Source: WJMD01 sp964596015
GTDB lineage: Bacteria > Joyebacterota > Joyebacteria > Joyebacterales > Joyebacteraceae
Assembly (NCBI GenBank): GCA_964596015.1
Contig: CAZQSB010000055.1
Span: 1-13,473, forward strand
Length of the DNA: 13,473 nt
Direction: 5' to 3'
A program made the translations under genes and the position numbers. Below the pieces are notes generated by a model that was not told where the DNA came from, ran no database searches, and worked only from the letters and a program-made list of their open reading frames with translations. Positions within the stretch are counted from its first letter, which is position 1; each line of letters opens with the position of its first letter. This document shows, piece after piece, positions 6,641 to 13,473 of the stretch.

Positions 6641-7081
6641 GTGACGGTGCTCACGCATATGGCGGTCGGGGCCGCGGCCGGATCGTTCCTCGACGGGCGG
6701 CTTCCGGCCGCGCTTCTGGGTGTGGCGGTGCACGTCCCGCTGGACCTCATACCGCACTACGAGTTCCAGAAGCTGTGGCTTGAGATCGCCGTCGTGGCGG
6801 GAGCGCTCGCGGCAATGATCTGGGCGGGGCTCTGGACCGCCCCGGTCTTCTGGGGCGCCGTGGGCGCGATCCTGCCGGACGCCGAGAACCTGCTCTGGCG
6901 TCTGGGCTACCTTCCGGACGAGCGTAAGGTCTTCCCGGGACACTCACCGAGGCTCGCGCGGTGGCTGCCGCACGGCAGGGAACTCCCCGTTCGCCACGCC
7001 TGGTGGCAAGCGCTTCTTGCGGCGGCCGCGGTGGTCGTCGCCGCTCTCAATACGGCTTCCTCCTTGAGAACCGGGGTGTGA
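6641..7081 (+). CDS. Small membrane protein with His/Asp motifs, hydrolase-like
   Basis: This 146-residue protein is hydrophobic, with probable membrane segments near 7-16, 22-38, 48-75 and 123-139. Conserved-looking polar residues sit at segment ends: H6, His-Val-Pro-Leu-Asp-Leu-Ile-Pro-His at 31-39, Leu-Pro-Asp-Ala-Glu-Asn at 78-83, and H101. This spacing of His and Asp resembles the YdjM/DUF457-type membrane proteins annotated as putative metal-dependent hydrolases, but the match is only by pattern and no activity can be claimed. The GTG start at 6641 has GGGAG at 6627-6631 nine bases upstream and keeps H6; the ATG at 6659 would lose it. It starts three bases after the accA stop and ends one base before the next gene, so co-expression is likely. 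Confidence 0.68.
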   Translation: MTVLTHMAVGAAAGSFLDGRLPAALLGVAVHVPLDLIPHYEFQKLWLEIAVVAGALAAMIWAGLWTAPVFWGAVGAILPDAENLLWRLGYLPDERKVFPGHSPRLARWLPHGRELPVRHAWWQALLAAAAVVVAALNTASSLRTGV

Positions 7082-7082
7082 G

Positions 7083-7541
7083 ATGAAGCTCAGCGCGTTC
7101 ACGGACAGGCGGTTCATCGAGCTCGACCTCGAGCCGGGCACGAAACAGGAGATCCTCGAGCGCCTCGCGGGTCTCGTCTCGAAATCGCCCCACGTTCGCG
7201 ACGGCAGGAAGCTCCTCGAGGACGTGCTGGCGCGTGAGGAACTCGTGACCACCGGTGTCGGCCACGGAGTGGCCTTCCCGCACGCCAAGAGCGACGCGGT
7301 CAGGGAGGTCGTCTTCGCGTTCGGCAGGACCACCGGACCCATCGAGTTCGGCGCGCTTGACGGAGAGCCCGTAAGGCTCATCTTTCTCATTGGGGCACCG
7401 AAGTCTCAGGAACCGTCGCGGGTCTATCTGAATCTGATGGCCAGGCTCTCGTTCCTGATGAAGGAAGAGGAGAACCGCCGCCGCATGCTGGACGCCGGCG
7501 GCGTCGGCGAGATCCTCGAACTTCTCGATTCCGTCAGGTAG
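7083..7541 (+). CDS. PTS EIIA type-2 (PtsN/fructose IIA-like) domain protein
   Basis: This 152-residue protein is a single EIIA domain of the fructose/mannitol/nitrogen-PTS class. The signature is Gly-His-Gly-Val-Ala-Phe-Pro-His at 60-67: H67 is the expected phosphorylated histidine and H61 its conserved neighbour. The remainder fits the family: an N-terminal helix rich in Leu/Glu, Val-Arg-Leu-Ile-Phe-Leu-Ile-Gly near 97-104, then a helix with Ser-Phe-Leu-Met-Lys. It stands alone, with no fused EIIB/EIIC and no EI or HPr gene nearby, so a regulatory role like PtsN is more likely than sugar uptake; this is inference. It begins one base after the previous stop and is followed 59 bases later by a CBS-domain gene that may be its functional partner. 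Confidence 0.9.
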   Translation: MKLSAFTDRRFIELDLEPGTKQEILERLAGLVSKSPHVRDGRKLLEDVLAREELVTTGVGHGVAFPHAKSDAVREVVFAFGRTTGPIEFGALDGEPVRLIFLIGAPKSQEPSRVYLNLMARLSFLMKEEENRRRMLDAGGVGEILELLDSVR

Positions 7542-7600
7542 CAGAACCACGCGCTCCCCGGCCGTCGTACGGCGGCGGGACCGAAGCGGAAGGCGGGGGA

Positions 7601-8056
7601 ATGAAGGTCCGCGACCACATGACGGCCGACGTCGTTACGGTCACGCGCACCGCGCACGTGGCCGAGATAGCCGCGCTCCTCGCCGGCCGCAGGATCACCG
7701 GAGTGCCCGTCGTCGACGAAGACGGGCGTCTGGCCGGCGTCGTGACGCATGAAGAGATCATGAACATCTTCATTCCTCACTACCTTTCGATGTTCGACGA
7801 TCTCGCGTTCCTCGATGACCTCGGGGCCATCGAGGCGCAAACGATGGCGGAGATCGAGCCCACGCTCTTTCTCGCCGAGGACATCATGGTGACCGATCCC
7901 GTGACGGTCAGACCCGAGACGTCCGTCATGAAAGTGGCCGCCCTCATGGTCAACAGGAAGCTCGTGTTCGTGCCGGTGGTCGACGACTCGGGCCGCGTCG
8001 TCGGCGTGATGACGCGGAACGACGTCAGTGCCGCGTTCACCGGCGCGGCCTCCTAG
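7601..8056 (+). CDS. Two-CBS-domain regulatory protein
   Basis: This 151-residue soluble protein has two CBS motifs. CBS1 spans about 7-55 (Gly-Val-Pro-Val-Val-Asp at 34-39, then Gly-Val-Val-Thr-His). CBS2 spans about 94-146 (Val-Pro-Val-Val-Asp-Asp at 124-129, then Gly-Val-Met-Thr-Arg-Asn-Asp). Tandem CBS pairs usually form a Bateman module that binds adenine nucleotides and senses energy state. An inserted segment of about 37 residues (56-92), rich in Asp, Phe and Leu, separates the two and could hold a partner site. There is no catalytic or membrane domain, so it should act on another protein. A GGCGGGGG ribosome site lies just before the ATG. It follows the EIIA gene and precedes the PorU-like gene by 15 bases. 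Confidence 0.92.
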   Translation: MKVRDHMTADVVTVTRTAHVAEIAALLAGRRITGVPVVDEDGRLAGVVTHEEIMNIFIPHYLSMFDDLAFLDDLGAIEAQTMAEIEPTLFLAEDIMVTDPVTVRPETSVMKVAALMVNRKLVFVPVVDDSGRVVGVMTRNDVSAAFTGAAS

Positions 8057-8071
8057 GGAATGGGGAAGTCG

Positions 8072-11000
8072 ATGCGTTTCACTCTTGCGGCGGTCGCGCT
8101 TATCCTCGGAACGTTCGTCGCCGTATCGAGCGGGACGACCGTCGAGCTCGTTTCGTCCGACCGGTCGGGCGTGGTCCTTCGCTGTGTGGCGGAGGAACCC
8201 TCGCTCACCGCCTTCGAGGCGCAGGGAACGTCCTACATGTTCGTCCGGATGCAGGGGGCCGACGCCCTCGGCATCCAGGGCGCGCCGAACCTCCCGGTCC
8301 TGACGGCGCGGGTCGCGGTGCCGGAGTGCCGGCGTGTGCTCGAGAGCGTCACGGTCCGGGGAGGTGGACGGTTCGAAGGCGTCCGGCCGGTGCCGGAGCC
8401 GACGCTCAGATCGGTCGGTCCCGGAGAGCCGAGCGTTTCCGTGTACGAGGAGGGCGAGCGCTACCGCGGACGCGGGCTCTGGCCCTCGAGCGCGGCCGCG
8501 GTCAGCGAACCGCGTTACTTCGCCACGCAGCGGGTCGTTGACATCGAGTTCACGCCGTGCCGGTACGACCGCGAGACCGGAGCGCTCGTCTGGCACCGCG
8601 ACATCGAGGTCGTCCTGTCGTTTGAAGGGGTCATGGAGACCCCGCCCGCGCGCAGGGACCTCGAGCGCCGCGAGAGGATGCTCGAGGCTTCGCTTCTCAA
8701 CTACGAATCGGGCCGTTCGTGGCGTCGTTCGTGGCCACTCTCGAGGACCGGCCGTCCCGAGAACTACTACGACGACGCGTCGCACTGGGCGCGGATGGAG
8801 GTCGAGGAATCGGGCGTCCACCGCGTCAGCCACGCGCAGCTCGACGCTCTCGGCGCTCAGCCCTCGGAGATAGACCCCGCCTCGTTCAGGGTGTTCGCTG
8901 GAACGGGGCTCCCGCTGCCGCAGGACGTCACCGACCCCCGCCCCGACTGGATGACCGAGTGCGCCATCGAGGTCGACGACGGCGGCGACGGGAGCTTCGA
9001 CCCGGGCGACGGCGTGGTCTTCCACGCTCTGGGTCCGGACGCCTGGGCGGACCATCTCGGCATCGCCGGCCCGGCGGAGCCCTTCTACGAGAATCCGTAC
9101 ACGGGGAACTCCGTCTACTGGCTTGCGTGGGAACGGACCGGCGGAAGCTCGACGTTCACGACGCCTCCGAGGCGCGCCGCGACCGATCCCGACCCGGGGA
9201 CGCCCGACGTGAGCGTCGCCGACGCGAAGGACAGAGCCCACTTCGAGCAGAATGTGTTCGAGCGGCAGGGCAGGGGCGACAACTGGTTCTGGTATGAGAT
9301 GAAGCAGCAGGGCGAGTACGAGATACGCTACTTCCACGAGATCCTGAACCACGTTGTGACGGATTCGACCGGAACGCTCCGGGCCAGCGTCCACGGCAAC
9401 TCCAACAGCATCTTCGTCTCCCCGGACCACATCGCCGAGTTCTACCTGAACGACACCCCGGCGGACACCGGGAGGTGGGACGCGTTCCAGGAGTACTCGT
9501 TCGAGGCCCCGGACATGCCCATGAGGGAGGGCTACAACACCTTCTACATCGTGGTCCCTCGGGCCGACACGACTCACGCGGAGGACTACATCCTGATCGA
9601 CTGGTTCGAGCTCATGTACTGGCGCGAGCTCGTCGCCGACAACGGACGGGCACGCTTCGGAAGCTCGGGTCGCACCGGCAGCGTCGAGTTCCAGGTCGAC
9701 ACCTTCACCACGTCCGACGTCTCCGCGTATCGTCTCGACGGGAAACACGACCTCTCCATCGTCGAGAATCTCTCGGTCACTTCCTCGGCCGAGGGATACG
9801 CCGCGACGTTCGTCACGAGCGTGTCCGACACGGCGACGTACGAGCTCGTCGAGGACGGTGCGTGGCTCGTGCCGGACATGACCATCGACACGTTCGGGGA
9901 CCTCCGGACCGCGAGTTCGGCCGACTACATCATGATCGTGTACGACGGCTTCTACGACGAGGCGCTCCGACTGGCTTCGTTCCGTCAGACATCGGAGGGA
10001 GGCGGGTTCTCGGTGCGGACCGTCCGGCTCTCCGACGTCTACGACGAGTTCTCCTGGGGGATGGTCGACCCGGCGGCGATCAGGGATTACCTCAAGTATG
10101 CCTGGGAAGCGAGCGCCCCGCCTCCGACCCACGTACTCCTCGTGGGAGACGCCTCATCGGACTACCGTCGGTATCTGGCCTCCAGCGTCGAGTCCTACCT
10201 GCCCACGAAGTACACGGGCGGTTCATACTGGCCGACGGAGTTCTGGTTCGTCGGCTTCGACGCGGACACGGGCTACCTCCCCGCCATGGCCATCGGACGC
10301 CTGTCGGTCCGCTCGAACGAGGAGCTGTCGGTCATGATCGACAAGATCACCGACTACGTGACGGAGCGCGAGGAGGGTCTCTGGCACAACACAGCCATCC
10401 TCGTCGCCGACGACCAGTTCAAGGGGGAGGAGAAGAAGGAGACCTGCTGCGAGTTCTACCACACGGAGCAGTGCGAGCAGCTCTCGAGCGACATCCTGCC
10501 GTTCCCGCTGGATCGGAAGAAGATCTACCTCTTCGAGTACGAGCGGGACGGCACCGGACTCAACAAGCCCGGCGCCCGCACGGACTTCCTGAAGGCATGG
10601 AACGACGGAGCCGTGCTCGTGAACTACACCGGTCACGGCTCCGAGATCGTCATGGCGCACGAGAACGTCTTCCTCTACGACGACGCCTACGCTCTGGAGA
10701 ACGACGGGGCGCTACCGCTCTTCTTCGCGGCCTCGTGCCGGTTGAATAAGTTCGACCAGCCGACCGTCGATTCGATGGGCGAGCTTTTTGCGAAGCTCGC
10801 CTCACGAGGTTCGATCGCTTCCATCGGAAGCACGAGAGACTCGGGAGCTACCCAGAACGCGTCGCTCAACAGGAGCTTCTACAGCCACATGTTCTCTCAC
10901 CAGCAGACGAACGCAGCAGCCGAACTCGACATCGGCACATCGCTCCAGGCCGCGTTCTCGGCGACCTCGAGCTGGTCGAACAACACGAAGTTCATGCTGG

Positions 11001-12058
11001 TGGGCGACCCGGGCACGGTGCTTGCCACGCCACGCGGCACAGGCGAGTTCACGGAGCCGTCGTTCGAGCCGATGAGACGTCGCGACCTCGTGAGCGTCGG
11101 CGGAACCAACGACGGGGCTTCGGCCGGGTCCGACGGGGTCGTGGTGCTCCAGGCGCAGGAGAGCGCCGACACCACCGGGTACCTCCATGTCTTCCCGCAG
11201 ACCGCGACCTATCAGGTCGACTACGACCTGCCCGGCAGCCGCATCTTCGACGGGACGGTCGGCGTGTCCGGCGGCGAACTCGACGCGGAGTTCATCGTGT
11301 CGGCCCTCGCCGGGGAAGGACCGTACGGAAGGGTGCGGGCGTACTTCTACGGCTCCGGCGTGGACGGCGTCTACTCCTACGAGGACGCGGCCATCCGGGA
11401 CAGCGTAGAGACGACCGACGCGACGGGACCGACCATCGACACGGGCGTCGAGACCGGCGCCGTCGTTCCCGGTTCGACCATCACGGTGACGCTCGAGGAC
11501 GAAAGCGGCATCAACCTCGTTGACACCGACCCAGGAGACGGCATCGTTCTCAGGGTCGACGGCGGAGATTCGACGCTCGTGACCGAACGCTTCCTGTACG
11601 ACCTCGGCAGCTACACACGCGGCACCTTCGAGTTCGACCTCGGAGAGTTGGGGGTGGGGAGCCACTCGATCTCGGTTTCCGCATCAGACAATATGGGGAA
11701 CAGGACCGTCGAGACGACGAGCTTCGATGTCATATCGTCTCTCGACTTCGATATCAGGAACGTCGCGAACTACCCGAACCCGTTCCCGGCGGAGGGGCGC
11801 GATGGGACGCACATCATGTTCCAGCTTCCCTCTCCCGCGGAGGTCGATATCGACATCTTCACCGTCGGAGGGCGCCGGATCAGGATGATCCACGGGATCG
11901 ACGCGGCGGCCGGCGCGAACCAGGTCTACTGGGACGGGCTGGACCAGGAGGGCGACGAGATCGCCAACGGAGTCTATCTCTACAGGATCCACGCTACGTC
12001 GGAGGAATACCGCGGCGACCGGGTCGAGGCCATCGGCAGGGCCGTGGTGATGCGGTAG
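8072..12058 (+). CDS. porU: Gingipain-family (C25) cysteine protease, PorU-like T9SS sortase
   Basis: In Bacteroidota PorU is the outer-membrane sortase of type IX secretion: it removes C-terminal signal domains from cargo and attaches the cargo to surface lipopolysaccharide. This 1328-residue protein has a signal peptide (M1 to about 21) and a long N-terminal beta-rich region. The C25 domain (about 618-985) shows Leu-Leu-Val-Gly-Asp, the catalytic His in Tyr-Thr-Gly-His-Gly (H855) and the catalytic Cys in Ala-Ala-Ser-Cys-Arg (C889). A following Ig-like module has Asp-Glu-Ser-Gly-Ile-Asn, as in PorU proteins, and the last ~95 residues form a sorting/FlgD-like domain opening with NYPNPF. ATG 8072 is chosen because GGGGAAG lies just upstream; ATG 8060 would add four residues and has no spaced ribosome site. 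A PorV-like gene follows. A secreted C25 protease other than the sortase is the main alternative. Confidence 0.85.
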   Translation: MRFTLAAVALILGTFVAVSSGTTVELVSSDRSGVVLRCVAEEPSLTAFEAQGTSYMFVRMQGADALGIQGAPNLPVLTARVAVPECRRVLESVTVRGGGRFEGVRPVPEPTLRSVGPGEPSVSVYEEGERYRGRGLWPSSAAAVSEPRYFATQRVVDIEFTPCRYDRETGALVWHRDIEVVLSFEGVMETPPARRDLERRERMLEASLLNYESGRSWRRSWPLSRTGRPENYYDDASHWARMEVEESGVHRVSHAQLDALGAQPSEIDPASFRVFAGTGLPLPQDVTDPRPDWMTECAIEVDDGGDGSFDPGDGVVFHALGPDAWADHLGIAGPAEPFYENPYTGNSVYWLAWERTGGSSTFTTPPRRAATDPDPGTPDVSVADAKDRAHFEQNVFERQGRGDNWFWYEMKQQGEYEIRYFHEILNHVVTDSTGTLRASVHGNSNSIFVSPDHIAEFYLNDTPADTGRWDAFQEYSFEAPDMPMREGYNTFYIVVPRADTTHAEDYILIDWFELMYWRELVADNGRARFGSSGRTGSVEFQVDTFTTSDVSAYRLDGKHDLSIVENLSVTSSAEGYAATFVTSVSDTATYELVEDGAWLVPDMTIDTFGDLRTASSADYIMIVYDGFYDEALRLASFRQTSEGGGFSVRTVRLSDVYDEFSWGMVDPAAIRDYLKYAWEASAPPPTHVLLVGDASSDYRRYLASSVESYLPTKYTGGSYWPTEFWFVGFDADTGYLPAMAIGRLSVRSNEELSVMIDKITDYVTEREEGLWHNTAILVADDQFKGEEKKETCCEFYHTEQCEQLSSDILPFPLDRKKIYLFEYERDGTGLNKPGARTDFLKAWNDGAVLVNYTGHGSEIVMAHENVFLYDDAYALENDGALPLFFAASCRLNKFDQPTVDSMGELFAKLASRGSIASIGSTRDSGATQNASLNRSFYSHMFSHQQTNAAAELDIGTSLQAAFSATSSWSNNTKFMLVGDPGTVLATPRGTGEFTEPSFEPMRRRDLVSVGGTNDGASAGSDGVVVLQAQESADTTGYLHVFPQTATYQVDYDLPGSRIFDGTVGVSGGELDAEFIVSALAGEGPYGRVRAYFYGSGVDGVYSYEDAAIRDSVETTDATGPTIDTGVETGAVVPGSTITVTLEDESGINLVDTDPGDGIVLRVDGGDSTLVTERFLYDLGSYTRGTFEFDLGELGVGSHSISVSASDNMGNRTVETTSFDVISSLDFDIRNVANYPNPFPAEGRDGTHIMFQLPSPAEVDIDIFTVGGRRIRMIHGIDAAAGANQVYWDGLDQEGDEIANGVYLYRIHATSEEYRGDRVEAIGRAVVMR

Positions 12059-12093
12059 GACTCGGACAGCCGAAGGAAGGACGGAGCTTGAAA

Positions 12094-13080
12094 ATGACGA
12101 GAGCGATTGTTCTGACCGCACTGTGTGTCGTGCTGGCCGCGGCGACGTTCGCCGGCGCGCAGGTCTCGATCGGCGGGGCCCAGTCGCTGTACATCCAGCC
12201 GGGGGCTCGCCCGGCGGGCATGGGCGACTGCTTCGCCTCCGTGGCGGAGGACGCGAGCGCCTGCTACTGGAACCCGGCGGGGCTGGCCTTCATGCCGGTC
12301 GAGAAGAACCTGATCCTGATGCACAGCGAGCTCGTGCCCGACTGGGGCGATGTGTACTACGAGTACGCGGCGTACGCCCAGAAGGTCGAGGGTCTCGGCA
12401 CGCTGGCGGGATCGGTGACGTATCTCACGTACGGAGAGCAGGTCGCGACCGAGGAGGGAAGTCCCGACCCGATCGGCACCTTCAACTCCTATGAGGTGAT
12501 CCCCTCGATCGCCTACGCGACCACGCTGACCGAGGACATCGCGCTCGGCATCAACCTCAAGTTCATCTGGGTCGACCTCGCGCCCGAGAGCGTCACGTTC
12601 GGCCAGGGAGAGGGCTCGGGCACGACCTTCGCGGGCGACCTGGGCGTCCTCTACGTCGTCGGCGACGGCCGCCTGCGGGTCGGAAGCGCGATCCAGAACG
12701 TCGGGCCGAAGATCGCCTACATCGACGAGGAGCAGTCCGATCCGCTTCCGAGGAACCTGAAGCTCGGCGCCTCATACAAGATCCTCGACGACGAGATGAA
12801 CCAGCTCCTCTACTGCGCCGAGTACAATAAGTCGCTCGTCATCTACGAGGACTTCTTCGACCTCTCGACCGGCGTGATCGTGAACACCGGCCTGGAGTAC
12901 ACCTACTACGATCTCTTCTCGCTCCGGGCAGGCTACGTCTACGACGAGGACGGCGAGATCAAGGACTTCTCCTACGGTCTGGGCCTCAAGTACAAGGACT
13001 GGGCGTTCGACGTCGCGTCGATCCCCCAGGCGGAGGGGCTCAAGCGGCCTTTCCGTTTCTCGCTCTCAGCGTCGTTCTAG
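12094..13080 (+). CDS. porV: PorV/PorQ (UPF0164)-family outer-membrane barrel
   Basis: Family members are FadL-like outer-membrane barrels. PorV carries type IX cargo from the translocon to the PorU sortase; PorQ has a related role. The 328-residue protein has a signal peptide with Ala-Gly-Ala before Q23, then the family hallmark at 37-64: Gly-Ala-Arg-Pro-Ala-Gly-Met-Gly, then Glu-Asp-Ala-Ser-Ala and Tyr-Trp-Asn-Pro-Ala-Gly-Leu. Alternating beta strands run to the end, closing with Leu-Ser-Ala-Ser-Phe, a barrel-type terminus. ATG 12094 has GGAG at 12083-12086 seven bases upstream; an in-frame TTG at 12088 is possible but less likely. It lies 35 bases after the PorU-like gene, mirroring the adjacent porU-porV genes of Porphyromonas gingivalis. 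PorV rather than PorQ is inferred mainly from this context. Confidence 0.82.
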   Translation: MTRAIVLTALCVVLAAATFAGAQVSIGGAQSLYIQPGARPAGMGDCFASVAEDASACYWNPAGLAFMPVEKNLILMHSELVPDWGDVYYEYAAYAQKVEGLGTLAGSVTYLTYGEQVATEEGSPDPIGTFNSYEVIPSIAYATTLTEDIALGINLKFIWVDLAPESVTFGQGEGSGTTFAGDLGVLYVVGDGRLRVGSAIQNVGPKIAYIDEEQSDPLPRNLKLGASYKILDDEMNQLLYCAEYNKSLVIYEDFFDLSTGVIVNTGLEYTYYDLFSLRAGYVYDEDGEIKDFSYGLGLKYKDWAFDVASIPQAEGLKRPFRFSLSASF

Positions 13081-13097
13081 AGGAACCAGCGTCGTTC
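13067..13097. repeat. Short direct repeat spanning the porV-like stop codon
   Basis: CAGCGTCGTTC occurs at 13067-13077, within the last codons of the barrel gene, and again at 13087-13097, just after its stop, giving a 20-base period. It looks like a small local duplication of the gene's end. No function is evident. Confidence 0.6.
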
Positions 13098-13170
13098 CAG
13101 CGGCCCGAGCGCCGCTCCAGGGCCTCCGGGTGGTGGGGAGGGCCCGCTCCTGTGAGGTGAAGGGAAGAGG

Positions 13171-13473
13171 ATGAGACGTCGATTCGAGCTCCGGCCCGTC
13201 GTGAGCGCGCTTCTTGTTGCCGCGCTCGTGCTGACCGCGACCGCGTGCGCTTCGGCCGACCTGATGCGCCTCCGGAAGGGCGCCGCCGAGCGGTCCGGGG
13301 ACCAGCCGCCCAGGATCGAATGGAAGGTGTTCGAGGACGAACTCCCCCGGACAAGCGCCATCGAGCGAGCGAAGGCCCGCGGCGCGGTCCGCGGCGGCAG
13401 GACGCTCGTCCGCCTTCTGGCCATCCGTGTGGAGTTCCAGCCCGACGACGACCCCCGGAGCACCGGCGACGGG
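13171..13473 (+). CDS. Secreted protein, N-terminal fragment; possible M6-type metalloprotease
   Basis: The frame is open from ATG 13171 to the window edge (101 codons seen, 3' end missing). AGGGA at 13161-13165 is a ribosome site five bases upstream. The N-terminus is a signal peptide: Arg-Arg-Arg at 2-4, a hydrophobic core at 10-25, and Ala-Ser-Ala before D30 as a probable cleavage site; C26 lacks a good lipobox. After a charged stretch, Leu-Leu-Ala-Ile-Arg-Val-Glu-Phe-Gln followed by acidic residues and Thr-Gly-Asp-Gly (about 82-101) resembles the segment opening the catalytic domain of secreted M6-family metalloproteases. The zinc-binding HExxH, which would decide it, lies outside the window. 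It follows the PorV-like gene by 90 bases and could be a type IX cargo. The CDS is sure, the family call tentative. Confidence 0.75.
   Translation, partial: MRRRFELRPVVSALLVAALVLTATACASADLMRLRKGAAERSGDQPPRIEWKVFEDELPRTSAIERAKARGAVRGGRTLVRLLAIRVEFQPDDDPRSTGDG

Noticed and set aside
7561..7573. Small inverted repeat GCCGT/ACGGC between the EIIA and CBS genes as a terminator
   Set aside because: The stem is only 5 bp with a 3-base loop and is not followed by a T-tract.
7424..10132. Open reading frame of about 900 codons on the minus strand
   Set aside because: It lies antisense to the EIIA, CBS and PorU-like genes, its translation is rich in Arg/Val/Asp/His without recognisable domains, and stop codons are rare in this antisense frame because of the GC-rich third codon positions of the real genes.

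Overview
The window is a GC-rich (roughly two-thirds G+C by eye), gene-dense bacterial chromosome segment with every recognised gene on the + strand. It starts inside the 3' end of a 23S rRNA gene, followed by a 5S rRNA gene and a strong intrinsic terminator. After that come nine protein genes, the last cut by the window edge. The organism is probably Gram-negative: there are lipoprotein and outer-membrane beta-barrel genes and a PorU/PorV-like pair, and the PorU-like protein carries an Asn-Tyr-Pro-Asn-Pro-Phe (NYPNPF) C-terminal domain. That combination is typical of the Fibrobacteres-Chlorobi-Bacteroidetes (FCB) superphylum. The high GC makes a candidate FCB phylum (Eisenbacteria- or Krumholzibacteriota-like) more likely than Bacteroidota itself; this placement is inference.

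Layout. (1) 1-495: rRNA operon end (23S tail, a 172-base spacer with hairpins and no tRNA, 5S, terminator). (2) 496-716: non-coding, with an 11-bp tandem repeat and a probable sigma70-type promoter. (3) 717-4821: a small LPP20-like lipoprotein gene and dnaE (replicative DNA polymerase III alpha with an apparently intact PHP exonuclease site). (4) 4822-4850: a near-consensus promoter beginning at the base after the dnaE stop codon. (5) 4900-8056: a YjbH-like outer-membrane barrel protein, accA (acetyl-CoA carboxylase alpha), a small membrane protein, an orphan PTS EIIA-type protein and a two-CBS-domain protein, closely packed. (6) 8072-13473: a gingipain-family (C25) protease resembling the type IX secretion sortase PorU, a PorV/UPF0164-family barrel, and the start of a secreted protein that may be an M6-type metalloprotease.

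How it fits together. The adjacent dnaE and accA genes known from many proteobacteria are here separated by one barrel gene with its own promoter. From that promoter the genes run co-directionally for about 8.6 kb without a visible terminator, so fatty-acid synthesis, a PTS/CBS regulatory pair and cell-surface secretion genes may be co-transcribed. PorU and PorV would act together at the outer membrane: PorV presents substrates carrying C-terminal sorting domains, PorU cleaves and attaches them. The downstream secreted protein is a plausible substrate. No type IX translocon or motor gene (SprA, PorK/L/M/N, PorT) is in the window. I see no CRISPR array, insertion sequence, prophage or tRNA gene.
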